DNA of 64,000 bases, from the NCBI GenBank assembly GCA_001870995.2, contig MLAV02000013.1, positions 62,001 through 126,000 of the forward strand, in the 5' to 3' direction. How positions within the stretch are numbered: position 1 is the stretch's first letter; every line of letters begins with the position of its first letter. The position numbers and the translations under genes were made by a program. The notes beneath the pieces were generated by a model. It was not told the origin of the DNA, searched no databases, and was given only the letters and a program-made list of their open reading frames with translations. Source of the stretch: Chitinophaga sp. CB10. Its GTDB lineage: Bacteria > Bacteroidota > Bacteroidia > Chitinophagales > Chitinophagaceae. Below are positions 7,733 through 16,780 of the stretch, piece after piece.

Positions 7733-8974
7733 ATGGACATACAGGCTATCAAAAACAGGTTTGGCATTATCGGCAACAGCCCCGCGTTGAACTACGCCCT
7801 CCAGGTGGCTGTACAGGTAGCCAATACCGACCTGACCGTGCTCATCAACGGGGAAAGCGGTGTTGGTAAGGAAGTATTCTCTCAGATCATCCATGCGTTA
7901 AGTGCGCGCAAGCACAACCCGTTCATCGCGGTAAACTGCGGCGCTATTCCTGAAGGCACCATCGACTCCGAACTCTTCGGTCACGAAAAAGGCTCCTTTA
8001 CCGGCGCCGTGGATAACCGGAAAGGTTACTTCGAAACCGTAAACGGTGGTACCATCTTCCTGGACGAAATCGGTGAAATGCCGCTCGGTACACAGGCGCG
8101 CTTACTCCGCGTACTCGAAACCGGCGAATATATAAGGGTCGGCTCTTCCAAAGTACAGAAAACAGATGTACGCGTCATCGCCGCTACCAACAGGGACTTA
8201 CTCGAACGCACCCAACAGGGGAAATTCCGGGAAGACCTCTATTACCGCCTCAACACGGTGCCTATACGCGTGCCGGCGCTGCGCGACAGAAAAGAAGATA
8301 TTCCGCTGCTGTTCCGCAAATTTTCGGTCGACTTCTCGGAAAAATATAAAACCCCTTCCATCCAGCTGGACGATGAAGCCCGCAACGTGCTCGTCAACTA
8401 TCCCTGGAGAGGAAACGTCAGGGAACTGAAAAATATCGCAGAGCAAATCTCCGTACTGTCTACCGACAAACTGGTGACCGCCAGCGACCTGAAACGCTTC
8501 CTGCCGGAGCATCCGGAGGTGAACCGCCTGCCGATGCTCGCCGCGCCGCAGCAGCAAAGCAGTGGCGACTTCGCCAGCGAAAGGGACATCCTCTACAAAC
8601 TGTTCTTCGATATGAAAAAAGATGTGACAGAACTGAAGAAGATGTTTTTCGATATCCTCCAAAACCCTTCACTGGCGCCTAATCACGACTTTCACCCGGC
8701 GGACGGTCATGTGCTGCACCCCTTCCCCGCCGCTGCGGATATAGCGCCGCAACCGCCGGTGATCAGCAATGCGCAGCCTATCATTATCCAGGATGGTAAA
8801 ATCGATCATCACGAAGAAGTGGAAGAAACCCTCTCCATTGCCGACAAGGAAAAGGAACTGATCGTAAAAGCCCTGAAAAAACACAAGGGTAAACGAAAAG
8901 ATGCCGCATTAGACCTGGGAATCTCCGAAAGGACTTTGTACAGGAAACTGAAAGAATATAATATCGCAGAATAA
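7733..8974 (+). CDS. Sigma-54-dependent transcriptional activator without receiver domain
   Basis: AAA+ enhancer-binding protein that would activate sigma-54 RNA polymerase. The central domain starts almost at residue 1: Walker A GESGVGKE (40-47), the sigma-54 contact loop GSFTGA (87-92, Ser in place of the usual Ala), Walker B and sensor motifs, then a C-terminal Fis-type helix-turn-helix (KRKDAALDLGISERTLYRKL). There is no N-terminal receiver, PAS or GAF domain, so control must come from level or a partner. A linker of about 100 residues rich in Pro and His separates the two domains. It lies 54 bases after miaB and 16 bases before lptE. Confidence 0.92.
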   Translation: MDIQAIKNRFGIIGNSPALNYALQVAVQVANTDLTVLINGESGVGKEVFSQIIHALSARKHNPFIAVNCGAIPEGTIDSELFGHEKGSFTGAVDNRKGYFETVNGGTIFLDEIGEMPLGTQARLLRVLETGEYIRVGSSKVQKTDVRVIAATNRDLLERTQQGKFREDLYYRLNTVPIRVPALRDRKEDIPLLFRKFSVDFSEKYKTPSIQLDDEARNVLVNYPWRGNVRELKNIAEQISVLSTDKLVTASDLKRFLPEHPEVNRLPMLAAPQQQSSGDFASERDILYKLFFDMKKDVTELKKMFFDILQNPSLAPNHDFHPADGHVLHPFPAAADIAPQPPVISNAQPIIIQDGKIDHHEEVEETLSIADKEKELIVKALKKHKGKRKDAALDLGISERTLYRKLKEYNIAE

Positions 8975-8990
8975 TTTCAAAAGATCATTC

Positions 8991-9518
8991 ATGAGGAAAA
9001 TATTCCCGGTACTGCTCATCATGAGCCTTGCTGCTTTATTCAGCGGTTGCACGGTTAAATACTCCGCAACCGGAGCCAGTATCGATGCCAACGCCAAAAC
9101 AGTGAACGTTCGTTTCTTCGAAAACCGGGCGCCACTCAACAACCCTACGCTGGGCCAGCGTATGACGCAAAAGCTGCGGGACAAGATACAGTCGCAGACC
9201 AAACTGGTGCAGGTGGCTGAAACCGAACCCCGCGCCGATTACGAATTCAGGGCTACCATCACCGGCTACAGCTTCACCAACGCCGCTGTTACCAACGTTG
9301 ACCAGTCCGCAAGATCCAAACTTACCGTAACCGTAAACGTGGTGTTTATCAAACGCGTGGAAGGGACCGATAAAAAAGGCTGGACCCAGTCTTTCTCCCG
9401 CAGTGCGGAATTCTCTGCTTCGCAGCTCGCGAGCAGCGTGGAAAACTCCCTGCTGGACAACGAGATCATTCCCAACATCACCGATGATATCTTCAACCGT
9501 GCCTTTGCCAACTGGTAA
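8991..9518 (+). CDS. lptE: LptE-family outer-membrane lipoprotein
   Basis: Predicted lipoprotein component of the LPS export complex, partner of LptD in the outer membrane. The N-terminus is a lipoprotein signal (MRKIFPVLLIMSLAALFSGC) with the lipidated cysteine at residue 20. The body (SIDANAKTVNVRFFENRAP ... LVQVAETEPRADYEF) matches the Bacteroidota LptE type rather than the enterobacterial one. It follows the sigma-54 regulator by 16 bases, an arrangement that suggests the regulator or its operon serves envelope assembly. Confidence 0.82.
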   Translation: MRKIFPVLLIMSLAALFSGCTVKYSATGASIDANAKTVNVRFFENRAPLNNPTLGQRMTQKLRDKIQSQTKLVQVAETEPRADYEFRATITGYSFTNAAVTNVDQSARSKLTVTVNVVFIKRVEGTDKKGWTQSFSRSAEFSASQLASSVENSLLDNEIIPNITDDIFNRAFANW

Positions 9519-9572
9519 TCAATTTCCGCGTTGAACACGCATACATTTCGGAATTTTATTACATTAGCAGGT

Positions 9573-10784
9573 ATGACACCAAACAGGATTATTGAACATA
9601 TCTTCCATGTGCCTGATTTGCACCAGGTAGACGAAGCAGCGTTGAACAGCATGGTGGCGGAATACCCGTATTTCGCAGCCGCGCGTATCCTCCGGGCCCG
9701 GAAAGATTATTCCAGGCATAGCGATGTTAATAGTCCTGCCGTGAAAACGGGCAGCTTGTACAGTCATCAGCAACATTATTACTACCATTTCATTACCGCA
9801 GCGCCGGTGCTGATGGAAGTGGAAGAACGCATTCCCGCCATCATCCCGGAAGATGCGCTGCCTGCGGGCCCTTCCGCCGATTTGTTGGATGCGGTGGCTA
9901 CAGCGCCGGCGAATCCGCTCCGCGTAGTGGCCAAAGCCACGGAGGTCATTGAAACCCCGGATGTGGCGGCAACTGCCGGCGCCCCGGCCCAGGAGGCCTC
10001 CGTAGCGGAAATAAAGGATGCGATTGCAGAAGAGCGCGCAGCGGAAAGCGAAGCGCCTGCAGCGGTTACAGACCCCTCAGGGGCAGCTGCAGCGGTTACT
10101 GGTACAACAGGCGGGGCGTTTGTTTCTTTTTCGGGGGAAAATTCAGCGCCGCCTGAAAACGAGGTCCCGTCCAATCCCACAGCAGCCCCAGTGCCGGCTG
10201 CCGAAGGGGAAACCGAAGCCGAACTTGCCACACTCGATCCATCCATTCATCCGGAAAAGGCCGCAGAAAACAATATTGAATCATCAGCAGTGGCAGATAA
10301 CCCAGCGCCCATCAAAATATTCCCATTGGAATTAGCGACAGAAGAAACAGAACTGACCTTCCAGCCTTTATATACAGATGACTATTTTGCATATAAACGC
10401 CTGAAAGACCCTGAAAATGCGGATGAACTGAGCATCCGGGGCGAAGCGGAAATGAAAAGCTTCACCTCCTGGCTCCGGCAGATCAAGGATAACTTCGCCG
10501 GCAAAGGCAATAAAGACTGGTACCAGCAACAGCTGCACCGCATCTATGAAGAGGACGAGGAACCTGAAATCTCCGAAACCGTGGAAAAAATGGCGCTCGA
10601 CTCCATCCGGATTAACAACGACATCGTATCTGAAACATTGGCAGAAATCTGGGTACGCCAGCGGCAATACCAAAATGCCATTCAGATATATCAAAAATTA
10701 AGTTTGCTTAATCCCGACAAAAACGCTTATTTTGCGCAAAAGATAAAAGATTTAAAGTCACTTATAGACAACAATAATAAATAG
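9573..10784 (+). CDS. TPR-like protein with a long Ala/Pro/Glu-rich linker
   Basis: Uncharacterised protein of about 403 residues. The start at 9573 (MTPNRIIEHIFHVPDLHQV) is preferred over a TTG at 9531 because a near-consensus box TACATTTC (9542-9549) lies between them. An N-terminal conserved region (about 1-85) is followed by about 180 residues of low-complexity Ala, Pro, Glu and Thr, then a C-terminal helical region (AEIWVRQRQYQNAIQIYQKL, LNPDKNAYFAQKI) that reads like one tetratricopeptide unit. There is no signal peptide. It ends nine bases before secG, with which it is probably co-transcribed. Confidence 0.7.
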   Translation: MTPNRIIEHIFHVPDLHQVDEAALNSMVAEYPYFAAARILRARKDYSRHSDVNSPAVKTGSLYSHQQHYYYHFITAAPVLMEVEERIPAIIPEDALPAGPSADLLDAVATAPANPLRVVAKATEVIETPDVAATAGAPAQEASVAEIKDAIAEERAAESEAPAAVTDPSGAAAAVTGTTGGAFVSFSGENSAPPENEVPSNPTAAPVPAAEGETEAELATLDPSIHPEKAAENNIESSAVADNPAPIKIFPLELATEETELTFQPLYTDDYFAYKRLKDPENADELSIRGEAEMKSFTSWLRQIKDNFAGKGNKDWYQQQLHRIYEEDEEPEISETVEKMALDSIRINNDIVSETLAEIWVRQRQYQNAIQIYQKLSLLNPDKNAYFAQKIKDLKSLIDNNNK

Positions 10785-10793
10785 TCGTAATCT

Positions 10794-11177
10794 ATGTTGA
10801 TAGTTTTTGGTATCCTGATCATCCTGGCCTGTGTGTTATTAGGCTTTTTCGTTCTGATCCAGAACCCTAAAGGGGGTGGTTTGTCCGGCTCCTTTGGAGG
10901 TATTGGTAATCAGGTGATTGGTGTACGTCAGACCACGGATGTGCTGGAAAAAGGTACCTGGATTCTCGCTGCACTCATCGCTGTACTCTGCCTCACCGCT
11001 CCGTTCTTCATCGGCAGCAGGTCCGGCAGCGCTAACCAGCTTGAGCAAACAGCCATCGAAAAGCAAATGGGCAAAATGCCGGTTCAGCAGGCTCCTGCTA
11101 ACAATGCACCTGCTCCAGCGCCAGCCCAACCGGCTCCGGCTACTCCGGCCCCGGCTCCAGCTCCTGAAAGCAAATAA
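10794..11177 (+). CDS. secG: Preprotein translocase subunit SecG
   Basis: Small inner-membrane subunit of the SecYEG channel. Two hydrophobic helices flank the family motif LIQNPKGGGLSGSFGG (about residues 23-38), and a second helix follows at about 54-76. The tail after residue 85 is Pro/Ala-rich, making this form longer (127 residues) than most SecG proteins, a usual feature in Bacteroidota. It is the last gene of the lptE operon before the terminator at 11204-11231. Confidence 0.93.
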   Translation: MLIVFGILIILACVLLGFFVLIQNPKGGGLSGSFGGIGNQVIGVRQTTDVLEKGTWILAALIAVLCLTAPFFIGSRSGSANQLEQTAIEKQMGKMPVQQAPANNAPAPAPAQPAPATPAPAPAPESK

Positions 11178-11203
11178 TATTATTATAGTATAATATATCA
11201 GCA

Positions 11204-11231
11204 AACCTCGCCGTTAAAAGCGAGGTTTTTT
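11204..11231 (+). terminator. Intrinsic terminator after secG
   Basis: Arms 11204-11211 and 11220-11227 (AACCTCGC/GCGAGGTT) with an 8-base loop and a T-run to 11231. It ends 16 bases before mltG. Confidence 0.88.
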
Positions 11232-11247
11232 GTTACCGTCAATAGCT

Positions 11248-12297
11248 ATGGCAAAAAGGAAGCAATCAGGCACTAAATCCGTCCTGCTGAAACGCATTTT
11301 ACTCATTGTTGGCTGCCTCCTGGCAGGAGCCCTCGTTTATATCAGCTACCGGGTGTTCGGCCCCAACACCAGGGCCTTTGGAGATAACAAATACTTTTAC
11401 GTCCGTACGGGCAGCACCTATAAAGATGTGCTGGAAGGCCTCCGGGAACAAGGCATCGTCCGCAATACCAACAGCTTCAACTGGGTGGCAAAGGAACTCG
11501 GCTACCCCTCCCGCGTAAAAGCAGGCCGCTACAAGATTTCACCGGGTATGAGCAACTTCGATATCGTGAAACTGCTCCGCTCCGGAAGGCAGTCGCCCGT
11601 GGACCTCGTGATTAATAAAATCCGCACCAAGCAGGACTTTATCCATAAAATAGGCGTTAACCTGGAAGCGGATTCCACTACCCTCGCCGCCATGCTGCGC
11701 GACCAGGTGTACCTCCGCCAGTTTGGCCTGGACTCCAATACCGTCATGTGCGCCGTACTGCCCAACACCTACGAATTCTACTGGAACACCAGCGCCGACG
11801 CCGTTTTCCGTAAACTGGAAAAAGCCCGTGCCGCATTCTGGACGGATGAACGGAAAGCGAAAGCCAAAGCCCTGGACCTCACGCCCATACAGGTGACCAT
11901 CATCGCCTCCATCGTAGAGGAAGAAACCAATAAAAATGACGAAAAGCCGCTGATCGCCAGCGTGTACATCAACCGGTACCGCAAAGGCATGCGCCTCCAG
12001 GCCGATCCTACGGTGAAATTCGCCCTACAGGATTTCGGACTCAAAAGGATCCGCGAAGTGCATACCCAATACGAATCGCCATACAACACCTACCGGGTGG
12101 CCGGCCTCCCCCCTGGCCCCATCTGCACCCCTTCGGAAAAATCCATTAATGCAGTTTTAAATACGCCGGATACAGATTATCTGTATTTTTGCGCCAGAGC
12201 CGATTTTTCAGGGTATCACGCGTTTGCAGCCACCTACTCCGAACACTTGGAAAACGCCCGGAAATACCAGGCAGAACTCAATAAAAGAGGCTTTTAA
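11248..12297 (+). CDS. mltG: Endolytic murein transglycosylase MltG
   Basis: Inner-membrane YceG-like transglycosylase that cleaves nascent glycan strands and sets their length. The start at 11248 (MAKRKQSGTK) replaces a TTG inside the upstream terminator. A basic N-terminus and single membrane helix (about 15-37) lead to a periplasmic domain with a LysM-like part and the catalytic region IVEEETNKNDEKPLIASVYINRYRKGMRLQADPTV, where the first part (IVEEET) carries the expected catalytic Glu. The C-terminal YNTYRVAGLPPGPICTPS motif is diagnostic of the family. Confidence 0.94.
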   Translation: MAKRKQSGTKSVLLKRILLIVGCLLAGALVYISYRVFGPNTRAFGDNKYFYVRTGSTYKDVLEGLREQGIVRNTNSFNWVAKELGYPSRVKAGRYKISPGMSNFDIVKLLRSGRQSPVDLVINKIRTKQDFIHKIGVNLEADSTTLAAMLRDQVYLRQFGLDSNTVMCAVLPNTYEFYWNTSADAVFRKLEKARAAFWTDERKAKAKALDLTPIQVTIIASIVEEETNKNDEKPLIASVYINRYRKGMRLQADPTVKFALQDFGLKRIREVHTQYESPYNTYRVAGLPPGPICTPSEKSINAVLNTPDTDYLYFCARADFSGYHAFAATYSEHLENARKYQAELNKRGF

Positions 12298-12325
12298 CTT
12301 TAACTGACATCAACTTTATATCATC

Positions 12326-13282
12326 TTGGCATTTAAACCTGAAAATTTAATCTTCAGATCATCCCCTTATAAAAGACTGGTTAACCGGACCAAAACCCTG
12401 ATCCTGCCAGGCTTTGAAGGCTTGCCACTGTATGATGTGCTCAAATTATTCGGTCAGGAAACAAAGGCCCGGGGACTGGGCGACAGGGCGCGGGCCATCA
12501 GCTTCAACTTCCTGTTGGCCATCCCCCCGTTCTTCATCTTCCTGTTTACCCTGGTGCCTTATGTGCCGCTGAAAAATATTGAACCCACCCTGTACGACCT
12601 CGCACAGGACCTGACGCCCAATTACAACACCTACCTGATCGTCCGGGAAATGATCCACGACTTCCTCTACACCCACCGCAACGGGTTGCTGTCCGTGGCA
12701 TTCCTCATGGGTTTCTTTTACTCCTCCAACGGGGTAATGGGCATCCTCCGCTCCTTCAATAAAATGGAGCGATCCGGGTTCCACAAGCGTAAATGGTGGC
12801 AGAACAGGCTGATCGCATTACAACTGACGGCGCTGCTGGTGATCATACTCCTGATCACCGTTGGCCTGGTCATCGCGCAGGGCGCCACGCTCCGCACCAT
12901 CTTCAACTGGCTCAATATCACCAGCCCTTTTGTAAAAAATATCATTGACATCTCCCGCTGGCTCATCATCATTGGCCTGCTCTACTCCGTAAACGCCGTT
13001 TTATACCGCTTTGGCCCCGCCACGGAAAAACGCTGGCGATTCATTACCGCCGGCGCCACCGTTGCCACCACCGGCATGATCCTCGTTACGCTGGGTTTCT
13101 CCTACTTTGTCAACAACTTCGGCAACTACAACAAAATCTACGGCTCCATCGGTACGGTGCTGATCCTCATGCTCTGGGTGTTCTTCAACTCCTTTTTCCT
13201 CCTCGTTGGCTTCGAGCTGAATGCCAGCATCCGCCACCTCAGCGAAGAGCGAAAAGCCAGGAAGCTGGCAGCCGTCAGCTAA
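12326..13282 (+). CDS. YihY/virulence factor BrkB family membrane protein
   Basis: Integral membrane protein of the YihY family, formerly mislabelled RNase BN; transport function is suspected but unproven. The 318 residues contain six predicted helices after a cytoplasmic N-terminus, with family stretches ARAISFNFLLAIPPFFIFLF and the late YGSIGTVLILMLWVFFNSFF. The only in-frame start that keeps the N-terminus is the TTG at 12326. It follows mltG by 28 bases and is likely in the same transcript. Confidence 0.88.
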   Translation: MAFKPENLIFRSSPYKRLVNRTKTLILPGFEGLPLYDVLKLFGQETKARGLGDRARAISFNFLLAIPPFFIFLFTLVPYVPLKNIEPTLYDLAQDLTPNYNTYLIVREMIHDFLYTHRNGLLSVAFLMGFFYSSNGVMGILRSFNKMERSGFHKRKWWQNRLIALQLTALLVIILLITVGLVIAQGATLRTIFNWLNITSPFVKNIIDISRWLIIIGLLYSVNAVLYRFGPATEKRWRFITAGATVATTGMILVTLGFSYFVNNFGNYNKIYGSIGTVLILMLWVFFNSFFLLVGFELNASIRHLSEERKARKLAAVS

Positions 13283-13501
13283 GCTGCTACCTTTCGTGCA
13301 TGCATCCCCGTTACCACGCCCCAAACGCCTCTTTTCCCGTCAGGATAAACCCGGCGGACACCGTTGAAAATATTTCTGATTGGGTATCAGCAGCTAAGGT
13401 TGATTTACGTGTGATGCCGGCGGAACCAATGGAATTTTCCCCTATCTTTCTGTAGAAATTGTCACCTTTAACCACCTATTTAGGACCTGAAAATCTTTTT
13501 T

Positions 13502-14107
13502 ATGATTAAGTCCGCCCTGTATTTATCTGTCTGTACCCTCCTGTTAGCCTTTAAACCGGGATCTGATGCTTCACTTGAACTCGGGGCGCCGATTCCCAAA
13601 GCTGATAACAGGCTCACAGACGTATCCGGCAAGGAAGTATCCCTCAACAATGCCAAAGGCGCCAACGGGCTGCTCGTCATTTTTGTTGCCAACCAATGCC
13701 CATACATGTTACGGAATGAAGAACGTATCCTCGCGCTGAGCAAACAGGCTAAAAGCAATCATATCGGCGTGGTGCTGATCAATTCCAACGAAGCTAACCG
13801 CAGTACGGGCGAGTCGCTCGCAGCCATGAAGGACTATGCCGCCAGCCATGGCTTCAACGCCTTTTATGTGCTGGACCGCAATGCGGAAATGGCCGATGCC
13901 TTCGACGCTAACCATACGCCGGAATGCTACCTGTTCGATAAAAACAGTAAACTCGTGTATAAAGGCGGGATAGATGATAGTCCGGGTAACGCAGATGCCG
14001 TGAAAGTAAAACACCTGCAAAATGCCATGAACGACCTGCTGGCGGGCAAATCCGTGGCAGTAGCCAGCAGCAACGCGCTGGGGTGCAACATCAAAAGAAA
14101 ATTATAA
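13502..14107 (+). CDS. Exported thioredoxin-like/AhpC-TSA family protein
   Basis: Thioredoxin-fold protein with an N-terminal signal segment (MIKSALYLSVCTLLLAF). The active-site position reads NQCPYMLRNE, so only one cysteine of the CxxC pair remains. This single-Cys CPxx form, together with a conserved C-terminal GC(N)IKRK motif, is the mark of a peroxiredoxin-like thioredoxin subfamily. Other features are DRNAEMADAF and TPECYLFDKNSKLVYKG, the cis-Pro region. Probable role in extracytoplasmic thiol chemistry; substrate unknown. The 219 bases before it hold no gene, only a weak TATCTTTC promoter-like box near 13443. Confidence 0.85.
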   Translation: MIKSALYLSVCTLLLAFKPGSDASLELGAPIPKADNRLTDVSGKEVSLNNAKGANGLLVIFVANQCPYMLRNEERILALSKQAKSNHIGVVLINSNEANRSTGESLAAMKDYAASHGFNAFYVLDRNAEMADAFDANHTPECYLFDKNSKLVYKGGIDDSPGNADAVKVKHLQNAMNDLLAGKSVAVASSNALGCNIKRKL

Positions 14108-14117
14108 TTCAAATATA

Positions 14118-14148
14118 CCAGGCGTTATATAAGATTTATAACGCCTGG
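14118..14148. terminator. Hairpin between convergent genes
   Basis: A perfect 12-bp stem (14118-14129 with 14137-14148) and 7-base loop lies between the thioredoxin-like gene and the convergent M14 peptidase. It has no long T-run, but its position fits shared two-way termination. Confidence 0.7.
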
Positions 14149-14174
14149 CATACAATCAGCTCAGGGTTCCACTC

Positions 14175-16697
14175 CTACTCTCCTACAAAAAACACCGCAT
14201 TCGCAAACAGCAGTTTTCCATTCTCCCAGAAGCTCCTGAACAGCGGATTATCCGCCATCAGCACCACCTGCCCGTTGCCCAGTTCCTTCACCCCGAAAAC
14301 CAGTCCGTCCCTGATACGGTTGCGGGTATCTGCGCCTACAAAACCACTGAGGTAATTATCTTTTTTAATAACGCCTACATTCCAGCCATCGCTGCTGATA
14401 AACTCATAGAGGCGGCTGTCCGTCTTCAGCGTGTAATACCGGGGGGAATACCCGAAGGCCAGCGGATGCGTCGTATCCAGGTCCACCCGGTAAATAGCGC
14501 CGGGAATGAATTGCTTCACACTTTCCCGCTCCCGGTTCGCATATGATTTCAGGTCGGAATAATCAGGTTTGCCAGGCGCCCCCTCCTTCTCCTCCTCTTC
14601 TTCCTTCTTTAGCTTAATCCCCCAATCCAGGCCAGCCACCTGCGCTGCGGCGTATTCCATGGCAATCAGCTTCCCGCCTTTCTTCACCCAGTTTTTAATG
14701 GCTTCCGCCATCGCTTTATCAGCCAGCGAATGATACTCGCCGTTCGGCAAAATAAGCACATCCACCTCCTGCCAGTTAATATCACTGGCATTACTTTCCT
14801 GCACGATCGTCACGGGGTAATCCAGCTGTTGCTCCATGTAATGCCATACCTCGCCCATCGCCAGGGACGATACGTTGTCGCCCGCCAGCATCAATACTTT
14901 CGGCGGTTTGATATACCGGATCTTATCGGAACCAAAATCCATCCCCTTCTCCACGAATCCGGAGCTCACCGCATCCAGCTGTATGCGGAATTTGTTGGCC
15001 TGCGTAGTAATGAAGTTGTCAAAATCCCTGTTATTACCGGCATTGCCATGACGGGTAATGATCAGCGTACCCGCCGGGAAGTCCTTGCCGGCAGCGGAAA
15101 AGCCGGTTTCGCTAAAGCGCACCTTCACATTATGTTGCAGCAGCTGCGACAGGAATTTCGCATCCCGCACGCTGTTCCACTGCGCCAGGTAGGCATACGG
15201 CATTTGCGCCGCCAGCGGTTTGTTATTTTTTATCGTGGGAGAATCAGTGGCCGCGGTAACAGATTGCTTCAGGGCATAGGTTGGCAACCCGTAGGCATAG
15301 GGCAGGGCCCACGCTGTAATATCATAGGTGAGTGAATCCGATAGCCTGGACACGGGTTCAAAAAGTACCCGTAACATCGTGGAGCGTGGCTGATAGGCAT
15401 TGATCACCAGGTCCTCCTTATCGATGCTGAAATTCTCCGTTTTGCCGTTGTAGTAGTTAAAGCCGCTGGCGCTGCCAATGTTGGCGCCATACCCGAAACT
15501 GATCTGGTTTTTGCGCAGCAGGTCCGCCAGGGTGTTCAGCTTTTCGGGGTTGCCGGCAGCTTTTACGATGTAGGTTTTATACGGGCCCTGTGGATTTTGC
15601 TTAGCATCTTTGAAGAAGCGGGCATACTCCTGCATGATCCGTTCCGCGTGGCTGGCCGCCACTTCTATGGTGGAGAGGCCGGTAGTGAAATGGTGATCGA
15701 TGCGGTCCGCCAGGGTGAGCGTATCCCCGTCGTTTTTCAGCACGGCAATGCCTGCCCTGCCGCTGCCGCCCTGCTCAAAGGTCATACCCAGCGCGCCGTT
15801 ATACATGGGATAGGTATCCCCGTAGCTGGGATAGAACAGGTCAAACCGCTCCTTGGTGAAATACAGCCATCCTTCCTTATCAAAGTAACGGGCGTTATTT
15901 TTCCCGATCAGCTCCTGGAGCTCCCGCTGCCAGGGCGTAATGGCGTCATGAAAAGGTTCCGCTGCCGGCGCAAAATAGTAGGGCGCATTGATTTCCTGTT
16001 CGTGGAAATCCACATGTACCTGCGGCATCCACTGGTTGTATTTCGCGATCCGCTGCTGGGATTCCTGTTGCGATTGCCAGGCCCAGTCCCGGTTCAGGTC
16101 AAAGTAATAGTGATTGGGCCTGCCTCCCGGCCAGGGCTCATTGTGCTCCCTCGCGTACACATCCACACTCGGGCGGCGGTTGCGGGTAGCGTTGTAGAAA
16201 TTGACATAGCGGTCGTGCCCATCGGGGTTCAGGCAGGGGTCCATGATTACGACGACGTTCTTCAGCCACTGCTGCGTTTGTGCGTTGGCGTTATTCACCA
16301 GTTCGTACAGCGTTTTCATCGCAGCCTCGGAAGACACGGCCTCGTTGCCATGCACATTATAGCTTAGCCATACGATCACCGGCTGCCCCGCTGCAGGCGT
16401 ACCTTTCGCAAAGGACAGATCGTAGCTCTGCTGCCGTATCTGCTCCAGCTTCGCGAAATTCTCCGGGGAAGCGATGGTAGCGGTAATCAGCGGGCGGCCT
16501 TCATAAGTGCTGCCATACTGCTCAATCTTAACATTGGGAACACTGGCTGCTACTGCCTTGAAATAGTCAACCACCCGGTAGGAAGGGGTAAACTGACTCC
16601 CCAGCCTGTAACCGAGGAAGGCCGACGGCGTAGGCGCCTGGGCGCTGCCCGGCCATGCATGGGCTAAACAAAGTAGCAACAGGATATATTTACGCAT
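14175..16697 (-). CDS. Secreted M14 zinc carboxypeptidase
   Basis: Large exported metallopeptidase, about 840 residues. The start at 16697 gives a signal peptide (MRKYILLLLCLAHAWPGSAQ). The N-terminal half has the M14 zinc site: the HxxE pair in YNVHGNEAVSSE, a later His in HVDFHEQE, and the catalytic Glu in MTFEQGG. The C-terminal part (KVLMLAGDNVSSLAMGEVWHY, LILPNGEYHSLADKAM) looks like a class I glutamine amidotransferase-type fold with no catalytic Cys visible, as found in several Bacteroidota M14 proteins. Probably digests peptides in the periplasm or outside. It is divergent from ggt, another exported peptide-degrading enzyme. Confidence 0.9.
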   Translation of the reverse strand: MRKYILLLLCLAHAWPGSAQAPTPSAFLGYRLGSQFTPSYRVVDYFKAVAASVPNVKIEQYGSTYEGRPLITATIASPENFAKLEQIRQQSYDLSFAKGTPAAGQPVIVWLSYNVHGNEAVSSEAAMKTLYELVNNANAQTQQWLKNVVVIMDPCLNPDGHDRYVNFYNATRNRRPSVDVYAREHNEPWPGGRPNHYYFDLNRDWAWQSQQESQQRIAKYNQWMPQVHVDFHEQEINAPYYFAPAAEPFHDAITPWQRELQELIGKNNARYFDKEGWLYFTKERFDLFYPSYGDTYPMYNGALGMTFEQGGSGRAGIAVLKNDGDTLTLADRIDHHFTTGLSTIEVAASHAERIMQEYARFFKDAKQNPQGPYKTYIVKAAGNPEKLNTLADLLRKNQISFGYGANIGSASGFNYYNGKTENFSIDKEDLVINAYQPRSTMLRVLFEPVSRLSDSLTYDITAWALPYAYGLPTYALKQSVTAATDSPTIKNNKPLAAQMPYAYLAQWNSVRDAKFLSQLLQHNVKVRFSETGFSAAGKDFPAGTLIITRHGNAGNNRDFDNFITTQANKFRIQLDAVSSGFVEKGMDFGSDKIRYIKPPKVLMLAGDNVSSLAMGEVWHYMEQQLDYPVTIVQESNASDINWQEVDVLILPNGEYHSLADKAMAEAIKNWVKKGGKLIAMEYAAAQVAGLDWGIKLKKEEEEEKEGAPGKPDYSDLKSYANRERESVKQFIPGAIYRVDLDTTHPLAFGYSPRYYTLKTDSRLYEFISSDGWNVGVIKKDNYLSGFVGADTRNRIRDGLVFGVKELGNGQVVLMADNPLFRSFWENGKLLFANAVFFVGE

Positions 16698-16780
16698 AGA
16701 AAGGAATAAATTATCTCTCAAAGTAGATTAAATTTCGTGAAATTCGTGCTAATACTAATTTAGTTAAAAGAGTTTTTGCA

